From: Candidatus Skiveiella danica
GTDB taxonomy: Bacteria; Pseudomonadota; Gammaproteobacteria; Burkholderiales; Burkholderiaceae_C
Length of the DNA: 64,000 nucleotides
Reading direction: 5' to 3'
NCBI GenBank assembly: GCA_016721925.1
Contig: JADKHE010000009.1
Location: 1 to 64,000 of the forward strand
The notes below the pieces were generated by a model. It searched no databases and was not told the origin of the DNA. It was given only the letters and a program-made list of their open reading frames with translations. This document shows positions 55,658 to 64,000 of the stretch, in pieces; within the stretch, counting starts at the first letter, position 1; every line of letters begins with the position of its first letter. The position numbers and the translations under genes were made by a program.

Positions 55658-56404
55658 ATGCACACCACCGCCCTCGTCCTCTTCTCCGGCGGCCAGGATT
55701 CCACCACCTGCCTGGCACAGGCGCTGTCGAAGTACCAGCGCGTCGAAACCATTGCCTTTGACTACCGGCAGCGCCACAGCGTCGAGTTGCAGGCTCGCCT
55801 GAAGGTGCTATCGGAGATTCGCACCCAGTTCCCGCCATGGGCCGGGCGCCTCGGTGACGACCATCTGCTGGATCTGGCCGTGCTCGGCCAAGTCAGCGAG
55901 ACCTCGCTCACCCGCGACACGGCCTTCAAGATGGAGGCCAGCGGCCTGCCCAATACCTTCGTACCAGGGCGCAACCTGCTGTTTCTTACCTTGGCGGCCG
56001 CACTGGCCTACCGGCGCGACCTGCAGGTCATCGTTACCGGCGTGTGCGAGACCGACTTCTCGGGTTACCCGGACTGTCGCGACGACACCATGAAGGCCAT
56101 GCAGCTGGCCTTGTCGTTGGGCATGGACCGGCGCTTTTTTATCGACACCCCGCTGATGTGGATCGACAAGGCCGCGACCTGGCAGAGGGCGCACGACATC
56201 GGTGAACGCTCCGATGTTGCGCAAGGAGGCGACGCGCTGGTGAACCTGATCATCGAGCACACCCACACCTGTTACCTGGGCGACCGGGTGCACCGCCATG
56301 CCTGGGGCTGGGGCTGCGGCGGCTGCCCAGCGTGCGATTTGCGGGCCCAGGGCTACCGGCGATGGATCGAGCACCGTATGGGCATGGCAGGCGTGCCGCG
56401 ATGA
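55658..56404 (+). CDS. queC: 7-cyano-7-deazaguanine synthase
   Basis: 248 residues. ATP-dependent conversion of carboxydeazaguanine to preQ0 in queuosine synthesis. PP-loop SGGQDSTTCLAQAL (residues ~10-23), FDYRQRHSVEL, ETDFSGYPDCRDDTMKAMQLAL, and a four-Cys zinc site HTCYLGD..WGCGGCPACDLRAQGYRRW. Starts at ATG 55658 close behind the nitroreductase gene (57 bp). No other queuosine gene lies in the window. Confidence 0.95.
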   Translation: MHTTALVLFSGGQDSTTCLAQALSKYQRVETIAFDYRQRHSVELQARLKVLSEIRTQFPPWAGRLGDDHLLDLAVLGQVSETSLTRDTAFKMEASGLPNTFVPGRNLLFLTLAAALAYRRDLQVIVTGVCETDFSGYPDCRDDTMKAMQLALSLGMDRRFFIDTPLMWIDKAATWQRAHDIGERSDVAQGGDALVNLIIEHTHTCYLGDRVHRHAWGWGCGGCPACDLRAQGYRRWIEHRMGMAGVPR

Positions 56405-56549
56405 TATGAAATCGATAGCTGACAACTACCGTTTGATGCTGGGAAACGTTTGATTTGGTTGTTGAAAGGCAAAGACCAGCACTGAGGGATGGTGCCCCAC
56501 AAGACGAGCGGGGGCGTTTCACGATCCTTGCGCAATGGGCGCTCCCGGC

Positions 56550-58016
56550 TTAACGCGGTATCACAAAGGTGGACTTTTCTTCGATCGCAACTTCGCGATC
56601 GGTGTCCGCGCGCTGGACTTTGAACGTGATCGGTATGGCCTGGCCGCGGTACGCCTGTGCAGCCTGGGCCCCCAACGCCAAACGAACCGTCAGCGAGCCG
56701 ATTCCTGTGGCGGGTACGTCAAGTGCCGCAGGGGTCACCAGCGTCATTCCGGGCAGACCCTGCACGCTCACGCGGTAGGTGCGGGCGTGTTCGGCGGCAT
56801 TCATGACTTTCAGAAGGTAGATGTTCTCGATGTCGCCATTGCCCTGCTCGCGCGCCAGTGCGCCGCGGTCCTTGATGACGTCCACGGCAACGCCTTTGCG
56901 GGCGGACAGACCGACAATCAGGAGCGAAGCCACGAGCAGCATCAGTGCGCCGTACATCCACACGCGGGGCCGCCAGACCTGCCTGATCATCTGCCGCGCG
57001 CTGAGCCTTTCCTGCATACCCGTTGCTGAGGAATAGCGGATCAGTCCCCTGGGGTAGTTCATCTTGACCATGACCTGGTCGCACGCGTCGATGCAGGCCG
57101 CGCAGGCGATGCACTCATTTTGCAACCCGTCACGGATGTCGATGCCCGTGGGGCACACCTGCACGCACAGGGTGCAGTCAATGCAGTCTCCAAGGCCCAG
57201 CGCCGTCGGGTCGGCGCTGCGCGCCCGTGACCCCCTGTTCTCACCCCGCTGTGTGTCATAGGCGATGACCATCGTGTTCATGTCGGTCAGGGCACTTTGA
57301 ATGCGTGCGTACGGGCACATCTGCATGCAGATCTGCTCGCGCAGGTAGCCGGCGTTGCCATAGGTCGCAAGGCCGTAGAACACCACCCAGAACCCCTCCC
57401 ACGGGGACAACGACAGCGCCAGCAGTCCCGCGGCCAGGTCTCGAATCGGGGTGAAATAGCCAACGAACGTGAAACCGGTGAACAGGCTGGCGCTGATCCA
57501 CAATAACTGCTTGGCGCCTTTGCGGGCGACTTTCTCCGTGCTCCAGCGCGCAGCGTCCAGGCGCATGCGGGCCAGCCGGTTGCCTTCGGTGATGCGCTCC
57601 AGCCACAGGAAGATCGCGGTGTACACCGTTTGGGGACAGGCGTAGCCACACCACAATCGGCCCGCCACCGCCGTAAAAAAGAAAAGGGCCAGGGCCGCCA
57701 GCACCAGCAAGAGGGCCAGAAAAATAAGATCCTGTGGATGCAGCACCAGGCCGAAGATGAAGAACCGGATATTCGCGAGGTCGAACAATACGGCCTGCCG
57801 GTCGTTCCACTGCAACCAGGGGATGCCGTAGAAGACCAGTTGTGTCACCCAGACCATGACCCAGCGCAAGCGCGCAAAAAGGCCCCCAACCGCGCGCGAA
57901 TAGATCTTGTCCTGTTTCGGATGCAGCGAAAACGCGTCGTCCGCGGGCGTAGCTGTTCCTGTCTGCATCGCCACCGGCTGGATCGGAATGATTCTGGAGC
58001 GCGACGACTTCTTCAT
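56550..58016 (-). CDS. ccoG: cytochrome c oxidase accessory protein CcoG
   Basis: 488 residues, about five membrane helices, involved in copper delivery for cbb3 oxidase assembly (FixG/RdxA). Motifs: GRLWCGYACPQTVYTAIFLWLERITEG, the ferredoxin-like ICMQMCPYARIQSAL, CIDCTLCVQVCPTGIDIRDGLQNECIACAACIDACD (two 4Fe-4S clusters, quoted in part by position ~257-292) and the C-terminal Ig-like domain. Alone here without ccoNOPQ. Convergent with queC. Start ATG 58016 (MKKSSRSRIIPIQPV). Confidence 0.92.
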   Translation of the reverse strand: MKKSSRSRIIPIQPVAMQTGTATPADDAFSLHPKQDKIYSRAVGGLFARLRWVMVWVTQLVFYGIPWLQWNDRQAVLFDLANIRFFIFGLVLHPQDLIFLALLLVLAALALFFFTAVAGRLWCGYACPQTVYTAIFLWLERITEGNRLARMRLDAARWSTEKVARKGAKQLLWISASLFTGFTFVGYFTPIRDLAAGLLALSLSPWEGFWVVFYGLATYGNAGYLREQICMQMCPYARIQSALTDMNTMVIAYDTQRGENRGSRARSADPTALGLGDCIDCTLCVQVCPTGIDIRDGLQNECIACAACIDACDQVMVKMNYPRGLIRYSSATGMQERLSARQMIRQVWRPRVWMYGALMLLVASLLIVGLSARKGVAVDVIKDRGALAREQGNGDIENIYLLKVMNAAEHARTYRVSVQGLPGMTLVTPAALDVPATGIGSLTVRLALGAQAAQAYRGQAIPITFKVQRADTDREVAIEEKSTFVIPR

Positions 58017-58181
58017 GAACGGTGCAGCGGGTCTTTGTAGTCGAGCCTAGAGTGACTTTCAGTTTACCCATATAACAGGCATATTGAATGCATCTTTTGA
58101 TTTGCCCCGCCTGTGCGGCCGGTCATTTGCGCCGAAAGTTCCGTCAGTCACACGTCCTTGGCGCCGTTCCGGGAGTGTTAA

Positions 58182-58200
58182 AGCTATTGAAAATATAGCT
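58182..58200. repeat. small intergenic palindrome AGCTAT..ATAGCT
   Basis: AGCTAT and ATAGCT arms, 7 nt apart, in the 278-bp AT-richer spacer between ccoG and the ABC-transporter gene. I associate AAAGCTATTGAAAATATAGCT-like elements with Comamonadaceae spacers. A half-match ATAGCT lies at 56415-56420. Otherwise no gene or RNA was recognised in this spacer. Confidence 0.4.
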
Positions 58201-58294
58201 AATAAAGACCTTCCTACGCCGGGATGGTGCCAATTCGATGCCTTAATCTTCGTCGGGGTCCGGTCGGGATCCGGTTCGGCGTGCGCAGCGGCTT

Positions 58295-60100
58295 TCAGGC
58301 GGGCTTGTCGCCTGTGGCGGCCACCTGCACGCGGTAGCGCGCGGGCGAACCGGCCGGTTCCGGCACCAGCGTCCAGCTGTGCCCGTGAAAGCCCGCCACG
58401 GACGGGCGGTGGGCGATCGAGACCAGGCCGCCGCCGGTACGCTTCACCAGTTCAATGAGGCGCTGATACAGCGTTGCTTCGGCCAGAGGGTCCAGCGCGC
58501 TCGACGCCTCGTCCGCAAACACCCATTGTGGCTGCTTGAGCAGCACGCGCGCGATGGCCAGGCGCTGTTGCTCGCCGCCGCTGAGCTTCTGGCTCCAGGC
58601 ATCGGCCTCGTCCAGGCGGTTGACCAGGTCGGGCAGCAGGGCCTCGTTCAAGGCCTGGTGCAGGGCTTCGTCGGTGTAGCGGCTGGCGGGCTCGGGGTAG
58701 GCCAGCGCGTCGCGCAGCGGCCCATTGGGGAAATACGGCCGCTGGGGGATGAACATGCTGCTGGCCGGCAGGCGCACGCGGCCCTGCGCGAACGGCCAGA
58801 TGCCGGCCAGGCTGCGAAACAAGGTGGACTTGCCGCTGCCGGAGGGGCCTTGCAGCAGGATCTGCTCGCCGGGGGCCACCGCCAGCGTCTGGCCGGCCAG
58901 CATGACCTCTCCGCCCGGCAGGCGCACGGTCAGGTCGGCGATGCTGGGTGCTCCTGATTCAGTAGCGTCTTGTGACCATTCCACGCTGGGATCATGGGCA
59001 ATTTGTGCCGAAATGGCCTGCTCGAAGCTGGTCAGGCGGTCGGTCGTGGCCCGCCAGCTGGCCAGCCGGTCGTAGTTGTCGACGAACCAGGACAGCGAGT
59101 CCTGCACGCGCCCGAAGGCCGAGGCGATCTGCATCAGCTCGCCGAGCTGGATCGCCCCGCTGAAGAAGCGCGGCGCTGCCACGATGAACGGGAACACCAC
59201 CGCGGCCTGGCCAAAGCCGTTGGTGAACCAGGTCAGGCGCTTCTGTGCGGTGAGCAGGCGCAGGTAGTTGCCGATCACTTGGCCGAAGCGCCCGTCGAGC
59301 TGGTTGCGCTCCACCGCTTCGCCCTTGTCCAGGGCGATGGACTCGCTGTATTCGCGCACCCGCACCATGTGGTGGCGAAAGTCGGCTTCCACGCGCTGCT
59401 GCTGGAAGTTCAGCGGAATCAGCGGGCGGCCGATGTAGTGGGTGAGCACGCTGCCGACCACGCAGTACAGCACCGCCATCCAGACCATGAAACCCGGGAT
59501 CTCGTAACTGGCGCCGTTGAAGGTGAAGTCGAACGCGCCGCTCAGCCCCCACAGGATGCCGACGAAACTGGCCAGCGTCACCAGTGCGTTCAAAAGGCCC
59601 ATGCTCAGCGACACCGAATACGAGGTGAACAGGTTCAGGTCTTCCTGGATGCGCTGGTCGGGGTTGTCGGGCGAGTGGCCCTTGCCGGTGGCCCCCTCGG
59701 GCTGGGTGAACCGGGCCAGCTCCATCCGGTAGAAGGCATGGTTGGCCAGCCAGCGCGTGGTGTAGTGGCCGGTGAGCCAGGCACGCCAGCGCAGTTCCAG
59801 CAATTGGGTCAGGTAGAACTTGTAGACGGCGATGATGATGTAGGCGAAGGCGATCCAGGTGAAGCGCCCGAGCTGGGTCCAGAAGACGTCCTGCTGCTTG
59901 TTTTGCAAGGCGTCGTAGAACAGGCGGTTCCAGTCGTTGATCAGCACCAGCATGTACACGGCGGCCAGGTTGAGCACGACGATGGCTGCGAGCAGGGCGC
60001 GGGCTTTCCACTTCTCCTCGGATCGGAAATACGGCATGGACAGCGCGCCGGCCTGACGCGCGAAGGCCCTGAAGGTGGCGAACTTGTGGATGAGGCTCAT
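58295..60100 (-). CDS. ABC transporter ATP-binding/permease protein (SbmA/YddA/BacA-like, ABC_membrane_2)
   Basis: 601 residues: six membrane helices of the SbmA/BacA type (LAAIVVLNLAAVYMLVLINDWNRLFYDALQNK; FVGILWGLSGAF; NFQQQRVEADFRHHMVRVREYSESIAL) fused to an ATPase with Walker A GPSGSGKST, Q-loop IPQRP, signature LSGGEQQRLAIARVLL and Walker B WVFADEASSALD. This half-transporter family handles peptides, long-chain acyl compounds or vitamin B12. ATG 60100 begins MSLIHKFATF. The nucleotidase gene lies 66 bp upstream on the same strand. Confidence 0.9.
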   Translation of the reverse strand: MSLIHKFATFRAFARQAGALSMPYFRSEEKWKARALLAAIVVLNLAAVYMLVLINDWNRLFYDALQNKQQDVFWTQLGRFTWIAFAYIIIAVYKFYLTQLLELRWRAWLTGHYTTRWLANHAFYRMELARFTQPEGATGKGHSPDNPDQRIQEDLNLFTSYSVSLSMGLLNALVTLASFVGILWGLSGAFDFTFNGASYEIPGFMVWMAVLYCVVGSVLTHYIGRPLIPLNFQQQRVEADFRHHMVRVREYSESIALDKGEAVERNQLDGRFGQVIGNYLRLLTAQKRLTWFTNGFGQAAVVFPFIVAAPRFFSGAIQLGELMQIASAFGRVQDSLSWFVDNYDRLASWRATTDRLTSFEQAISAQIAHDPSVEWSQDATESGAPSIADLTVRLPGGEVMLAGQTLAVAPGEQILLQGPSGSGKSTLFRSLAGIWPFAQGRVRLPASSMFIPQRPYFPNGPLRDALAYPEPASRYTDEALHQALNEALLPDLVNRLDEADAWSQKLSGGEQQRLAIARVLLKQPQWVFADEASSALDPLAEATLYQRLIELVKRTGGGLVSIAHRPSVAGFHGHSWTLVPEPAGSPARYRVQVAATGDKPA

Positions 60101-60166
60101 GGGAGGGGCTCCAGGTCGGAATCTGAATCGTAGCGGGGGATTCGCCGCGCGAGCGGCCGTCCACGC

Positions 60167-61063
60167 TCAGTCGTTGCGGACGCCGCTGGCCACGTGGCCA
60201 GCCGGCACGTGGCGCGCGGCAGACTCGATGTGGCCGGTCTGGTCGTCGAAGAAGAAGTCGGGCTCGAACTCGCGCAGGAACTCGCCTTTGGGCAGGCCAC
60301 CGAGGAACATGGCCTCGTCCACCTCGATGTTCCAGTCCATCAGGGTGCGGATGGCGCGCTCATGGGCCGGCGCGCTGCGGGCCGTGACCAGCGCCGTGCG
60401 CAGTCGCATGGCGGGCGTGCCGTCGCGCTGCAGCCGCTGCAGCGCGGCCAGCAGCGGCTTGAAGGGCCCGGCCGAAAGCGGCAGGGCGGCCTTTTCCTTT
60501 TCGTGTTGTTGGAAGGCGCTCAGACCTTCGGCCTGGAACACACGCTCGGCCTCGTCGCTGAACAGCACGGCGTCGCCGTCGAAGGCGATGCGCACCTCGT
60601 TCGGGTGGGCCTCGCTGGCGCGCGCGGACAGCGGGTAGACCTGCGCCGCGGGGACCCCCGCATCCAGCGCCGCGCGCACGTCGCTCAGGTGGGCCGACAG
60701 GAACAGGTTGGCGTTGAGCGGCTTGAGGTAGCGCCAGGGCGGCGCGCCGCGTGTGAAGCTGCCGCGCTGAATGGGCAGCCCGTAGTGCTGGGCCGAGCGG
60801 AACACCCGCATGCCCGAAACCGGGTCGTTGCGTGACAGGATGACCACCTCGACGCGCTGGGCGCTGGCGTCGTTGAAGGCCAGCAGTTTGCGCACCAGCG
60901 AAAACGCCACGCCGGGACTGGCCGGCTGCTCCAGACGTTCGAGCTGCAGCTTCATGTAGGCCCGGTCGTCGCCCTGCTCGAACAGCTCGTTTTCCGCCTC
61001 GAAGTCGAACAGCGCCCGCGACGAAATCGCGACGACGAGCTGGCCTTCCAGCGTCACGCCCAC
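60167..61063 (-). CDS. cytosolic 5'-nucleotidase family protein
   Basis: 298 residues. Dephosphorylates nucleoside monophosphates (PF06189-type). Motifs: LVVAISSRALFDFEAEN (nucleophile Asp), VILSRNDPVSGMRVFRS, AFDGDAVLFSDEAERVF and LVTARSAPAHERAIRTL, then FFDDQTGHIE. The frame opens at a GTG (61063); upstream is the poly-G tract, so the genuine start may be damaged. HAD-like motif I is DFE..N rather than DxD, as in this family. No neighbour-based clue to its role. Confidence 0.85.
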   Translation of the reverse strand: MGVTLEGQLVVAISSRALFDFEAENELFEQGDDRAYMKLQLERLEQPASPGVAFSLVRKLLAFNDASAQRVEVVILSRNDPVSGMRVFRSAQHYGLPIQRGSFTRGAPPWRYLKPLNANLFLSAHLSDVRAALDAGVPAAQVYPLSARASEAHPNEVRIAFDGDAVLFSDEAERVFQAEGLSAFQQHEKEKAALPLSAGPFKPLLAALQRLQRDGTPAMRLRTALVTARSAPAHERAIRTLMDWNIEVDEAMFLGGLPKGEFLREFEPDFFFDDQTGHIESAARHVPAGHVASGVRND

Positions 61064-61078
61064 ATCCGCGCGCCCGAC

Positions 61079-61155
61079 GGGCGGCGGGGGGGGGGCGGGG
61101 CGGGGGGGGCGGGCGTGAGGGGGGGCGGGGGGGGGCGGGGGGGGGGGGGCGGGGC
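61079..61155. repeat. 77-nt poly-G/GC low-complexity tract
   Basis: Runs of 4-13 G broken by single C (and one TGA), beginning just before the nucleotidase start and ending 2 nt before the gspF stop codon. Such a run could form G-quadruplexes or be a sequencing/assembly artefact. It fills the whole spacer between gspF and the nucleotidase gene. Confidence 0.8.
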
Positions 61156-61156
61156 C

Positions 61157-62386
61157 TCATTTCACCCATTGGTTGAGCTGAATGATCGGCAGCAACACGG
61201 CCAGCACGATCAGCATTACCATGCCGCCCATGGCCACGATCAGCAGCGGCTCCAGCAGCGTCGCCAGGGCCATTGCACGACGCTGCACCTCGGTGGAGAG
61301 CTGGGCCGCGGCGCGTTGCAGCATCAGCGGCAGCTGGCCGGTCTGCTCGCCCATGCGCGCGAACATGCCCAGCAGGCCGGGAAAGCGCTTCTTCTGCGCC
61401 AGTGCCGAAGCCAGTGGCGCGCCTTCGCGCACCAGCACCAGGGCGTCCAGCGCATCCGAGCGCATGGCCTGGTTGGACAGGGTCTGGGCGGCGGCCTGCA
61501 GCGCCTTCAGGATGGGCACTCCGGCGCCCGCCAGCATGGCCAGCGTACTGGCAAAGCGCGCCGCGTTGTAGCCGCGGGCCAGGCGGCCCACCAGGGGCAG
61601 GTTCAGCCAGGCGGCGTCGAAGTTCTCGCGAATTCGGGGGTTTCCCAGCGCCACCCGGCCACCAGCCGCTATCAATACAAGACCAAGCAAAATCGCCCAA
61701 CCGTACTGGCGAACCACAGCGCTGAGCGCCAGCATGGCCACGGTCAGGAAGGGCAGGGCGCGTTTGGTGCCCGCGAACACGCTGGCGACCTGGGGCACCA
61801 CATAGCTCACCAGGAAAATCACGATGGCGATGGCAATGACGGTCACGATGGCCGGGTACAACGCGGCCCCGATGAGCTTGGCTTTCAGTGCCTGGCTTTC
61901 TTCCAGATCGTCGGCGAGGCGTTCCAGCACGCCACCAAGATGGCCGCTTTGTTCGCCCGCACCGATCACCGCGATGTAGATCTCAGAGAACTCGCGCGGG
62001 TGTTGTCCCAGCGCCCGGGCAAAGCTGGAGCCGGCGTTGACCTCGGCGCGCAGGGAGGCAATCAGGTTGCGCTGCTTTTCGTCTTCAGCCTCGTCGGTGA
62101 GCGCGGTCAGCGCGCGTTCCAGCGGCAAGCCCGACGAAATCAGTCCGGCAATCTGGCGGGTCCAGATGGCCAGTTTCGTGGCATTGAACACCCGTGGTGC
62201 AAAAAAACCACCCTTGGCGTTGGCGCCTGCAGCATCGGCGGCTCCGGCAAGCACCGGCTCGACTTTCAGGGGAACCAGGGTTTGTGCACGCAACTGGCTG
62301 CGCGCCGCCTTGACGGTCTCGGCCTCCATGACGCCCTTGCGGGTCTGTCCCTGGGCGTCAAGCGCTTCAAACGTGTAGGCCGGCAT
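61157..62386 (-). CDS. gspF: type II secretion system inner-membrane platform protein GspF
   Basis: 409 residues with two repeated GspF domains. Front MPAYTFEALDAQGQTRKGVMEAE, LAIWTRQIAGLISSGLPLERALTAL, IYIAVIGAGEQSGHLGGVLERLAD, helix VTVIAIAIVIFLVSYVVPQ, the second repeat FASTLAMLAGAGVPILKALQ, and the C-terminal MGGMVMLIVLAVLLPIIQLNQWVK. Acts with GspE in pseudopilus assembly. 16 bp from gspE on the same strand; follows the order gspD, E, F. Confidence 0.93.
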   Translation of the reverse strand: MPAYTFEALDAQGQTRKGVMEAETVKAARSQLRAQTLVPLKVEPVLAGAADAAGANAKGGFFAPRVFNATKLAIWTRQIAGLISSGLPLERALTALTDEAEDEKQRNLIASLRAEVNAGSSFARALGQHPREFSEIYIAVIGAGEQSGHLGGVLERLADDLEESQALKAKLIGAALYPAIVTVIAIAIVIFLVSYVVPQVASVFAGTKRALPFLTVAMLALSAVVRQYGWAILLGLVLIAAGGRVALGNPRIRENFDAAWLNLPLVGRLARGYNAARFASTLAMLAGAGVPILKALQAAAQTLSNQAMRSDALDALVLVREGAPLASALAQKKRFPGLLGMFARMGEQTGQLPLMLQRAAAQLSTEVQRRAMALATLLEPLLIVAMGGMVMLIVLAVLLPIIQLNQWVK

Positions 62387-62402
62387 GGAAGGTTCGACGT
62401 GT

Positions 62403-63803
62403 TCAGTCGCGCGTCACCCGAACCAGCTCTTCGCGGCTGGTGATGCCGGTCTGGACCAGCCGCTCGCCATCGTTTCGCATCAGGGTCATGCCGGCGGCCA
62501 GCGCGGTGGACCGTATCTCGGCTTCGGACGCGCGGTTGTGGATCTGCGCGCGGATGGCATCGTCGGTGACCAACAGCTCGAACACCCCGGTGCGCCCCGC
62601 ATAGCCGGTGTGTGCGCATTCTGCGCAACCAGCACCCTTGCAATGGACGCAGAGTTTGCGCACCAGCCGCTGCGCCAGCACACCGAGCAGGGAAGAGCTC
62701 AGCAGGAAGGGCTCCACACCCATGTCGATCAGGCGGTTCACCGCGCTGGCCGCGTCGTTGGTGTGCAGCGTGGCCAGCACCAGGTGACCGGTCAGCGAGG
62801 CCTGGATGGCGATCTGCGCCGTCTCGAAATCGCGGATTTCGCCGATCATGATCACGTCCGGGTCCTGGCGCAGGATGGCGCGCAAGGCCTTGGCAAAGGT
62901 CAGATCGATCTTGGCATTGACCTGCGTCTGGCCGATGCCGGCCAGCTCGTACTCGATCGGGTCTTCCACCGTCATGATGTTGTTGCTGCCGGCGTCGAGC
63001 CGCTGCAGCGCCGCGTACAGCGTGGTGGTCTTGCCGGAGCCGGTCGGCCCTGTCACCAGAATGATGCCGTGCGGCTGGGCGATCAGGTGCTCGAAGCGCC
63101 TGAGCACTTCGCCCTGCATGCCCACGGACTCCAGGCTCAGCTGGCTTTCGGACTTGTCCAGCAGGCGCAGTACCGCCCGCTCGCCGTGGGCGCTCGGCAG
63201 CGTCGAGACCCGCACATCCACCGCCCGGGTGCCGATGCGCAGCGAGATGCGGCCGTCCTGCGGCAGGCGTTTTTCGGCGATGTCCAGGTCGGCCATGATC
63301 TTCAGGCGCGAGATCAGCGCCGCGTGCAGGGCGCGGTTGGGCTGCACCACCTCGCGCAGCGTGCCGTCCACCCGGAAGCGCACGCTGGACGTGCGCTCGT
63401 AGGGCTCGATGTGGATGTCGCTGGCGCCGTCGCGCGCGGCCTGGGTCAGCAGCGCGTTGAGCATGCGGATGATGGGCGCGTCGTCGTTGTTCTCCAGCAG
63501 GTCTTCGACGGCAGGCAGCTCCTGCATCATGCGCGTGAGATCCGCGTCGCTCTCCACCTCGCTGACCACGGCGGCGGCGCTCGACTCGCCCTTGGCATAG
63601 GCGCTGCTGATGCGCTGGGCCAGCGCGGCGGCATCCAGACGCTCAAGCGTCAGCGCAGGCTCGCTCAGGGCATATTTGCGCATCACCTCGCCGAGGGCAC
63701 TGAGGTCCGGCTGGCCGTGATGCCAAAGGGTCAACGCGTGGCCGTCGTCCTCCAGCAGCAACTGGCTGGCGCGGGCAAAGGCATAAGGCAGCGGATGGCG
63801 CAT
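62403..63803 (-). CDS. gspE: type II secretion system ATPase GspE
   Basis: 466 residues. ATPase driving pseudopilus extension. ASDIHIEPYE, Walker A GPTGSGKTTTLYAAL, Asp box VEDPIEYELAGIGQTQV, Walker B RAILRQDPDVIMIGEIRDFETA, His box ATLHTNDAASAVNRL. The zinc-binding insertion is short: CVHCKGAGCAECAHTGYAGR, with the two Cys pairs only 5 residues apart where most GspE proteins have ~20-25. The front is GspE-like (FARASQLLLEDDG). ATG 63803 begins MRHPLPYAF. Confidence 0.93.
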   Translation of the reverse strand: MRHPLPYAFARASQLLLEDDGHALTLWHHGQPDLSALGEVMRKYALSEPALTLERLDAAALAQRISSAYAKGESSAAAVVSEVESDADLTRMMQELPAVEDLLENNDDAPIIRMLNALLTQAARDGASDIHIEPYERTSSVRFRVDGTLREVVQPNRALHAALISRLKIMADLDIAEKRLPQDGRISLRIGTRAVDVRVSTLPSAHGERAVLRLLDKSESQLSLESVGMQGEVLRRFEHLIAQPHGIILVTGPTGSGKTTTLYAALQRLDAGSNNIMTVEDPIEYELAGIGQTQVNAKIDLTFAKALRAILRQDPDVIMIGEIRDFETAQIAIQASLTGHLVLATLHTNDAASAVNRLIDMGVEPFLLSSSLLGVLAQRLVRKLCVHCKGAGCAECAHTGYAGRTGVFELLVTDDAIRAQIHNRASEAEIRSTALAAGMTLMRNDGERLVQTGITSREELVRVTRD

Positions 63804-63815
63804 CGTGGGGCGGGA

Positions 63816-64000
63816 TCAGCGTTCCGCCGGGGCTGCAGTGCCCCAGCCGCTGGCGGCAGCGGGAGCGGCCGGTGCATTGGCGCGCATCGGTGGCAGAACC
63901 GGGGCCTGGTTGACGGGCACCGCCACCCGTTCCTCCGGTTGGGCCCCCTGCTGGACGCTGCGCATCAGTTCGTAGCGGTCCATGGCCAGGCTGTCGGTGG
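63816..64000 (-). CDS. gspD: type II secretion system secretin GspD, C-terminal 61 codons (partial)
   Basis: The minus-strand frame from the right edge reads DSLAMDRYELMRSVQQGAQ, then an Ala/Pro-rich tail (NQAPVLPPMRANAPAAPAAASG) and a TGA at 63816-63818. MDRYELMR(S) is the conserved end of the secretin S-domain, and the gene lies 12 bp before gspE as in gspDEF operons. The assignment rests on this short motif and on position. Confidence 0.7.
   Translation of the reverse strand, partial: TDSLAMDRYELMRSVQQGAQPEERVAVPVNQAPVLPPMRANAPAAPAAASGWGTAAPAER

Overview
The window is high-GC DNA that looks like a chromosomal segment of a facultatively denitrifying betaproteobacterium, most likely Burkholderiales close to Comamonadaceae. 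The basis is the gene set (narXL-narK1K2GHJI with parvulins, NnrS, CcoG, adenosylcobalamin-dependent ribonucleotide reductase, wax-ester-synthase-like acyltransferase) and a small AGCTAT/ATAGCT palindrome of a type I associate with Comamonadaceae spacers. The taxon is an inference. No rRNA, tRNA, CRISPR array, transposase or integrase was seen.

Layout. 1-1.6 kb: 5'-part of a MmeI-like type IIL restriction-modification gene (minus strand, runs off the left edge). 1.7-29 kb: an accessory cell-envelope cluster. It starts with a divergent AraC-type regulator and then runs rightwards on the plus strand. It holds four sulfatase genes (one without its 5' end), two HAD-type phosphatase-like proteins, two DUF2092 proteins each followed by a Gly/His/Tyr-rich secreted protein, an OmpA-like lipoprotein, a SYLF protein, a parvulin lipoprotein, a sensor kinase/FixJ-type regulator pair, two outer-membrane beta-barrels, a beta-propeller protein (plus the remnant of a second one) and a YiaW/YiaV-like efflux operon with an outer-membrane factor. 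Almost every product has a signal peptide or lipobox. Two pairs of unannotated, ungapped DNA repeats (44 nt and 48 nt) lie upstream of units of this cluster and may define a local regulon. This is my best candidate for an undescribed system.

29-36 kb: WS/DGAT acyltransferase, a DUF6279 lipoprotein, glmU, a DUF2726 protein, an Lrp/AsnC regulator and glmS. 36-56 kb: an anaerobic nitrate respiration island: narX, narL, narK1, narK2, narG, narH, narJ, narI, two parvulins, beta-carbonic anhydrase, nrdJ, nnrS, a nitroreductase, then queC. 56-64 kb, minus strand: ccoG, an SbmA/YddA-like ABC exporter, a cytosolic 5'-nucleotidase, a 77-nt poly-G tract and the gspF, gspE and gspD (partial) genes of a type II secretion system.

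Caveat. More than fifteen genes carry single-base frame breaks, often next to C or G runs, while the protein sequence continues unharmed in the next frame. That pattern is typical of an incompletely polished long-read assembly, so I list these as genes with suspected sequencing indels rather than pseudogenes. Three larger defects (the missing front of sulfatase 4, about 60 missing codons in narG, and the absent narJ stop) could be real or artefacts and are reported separately.
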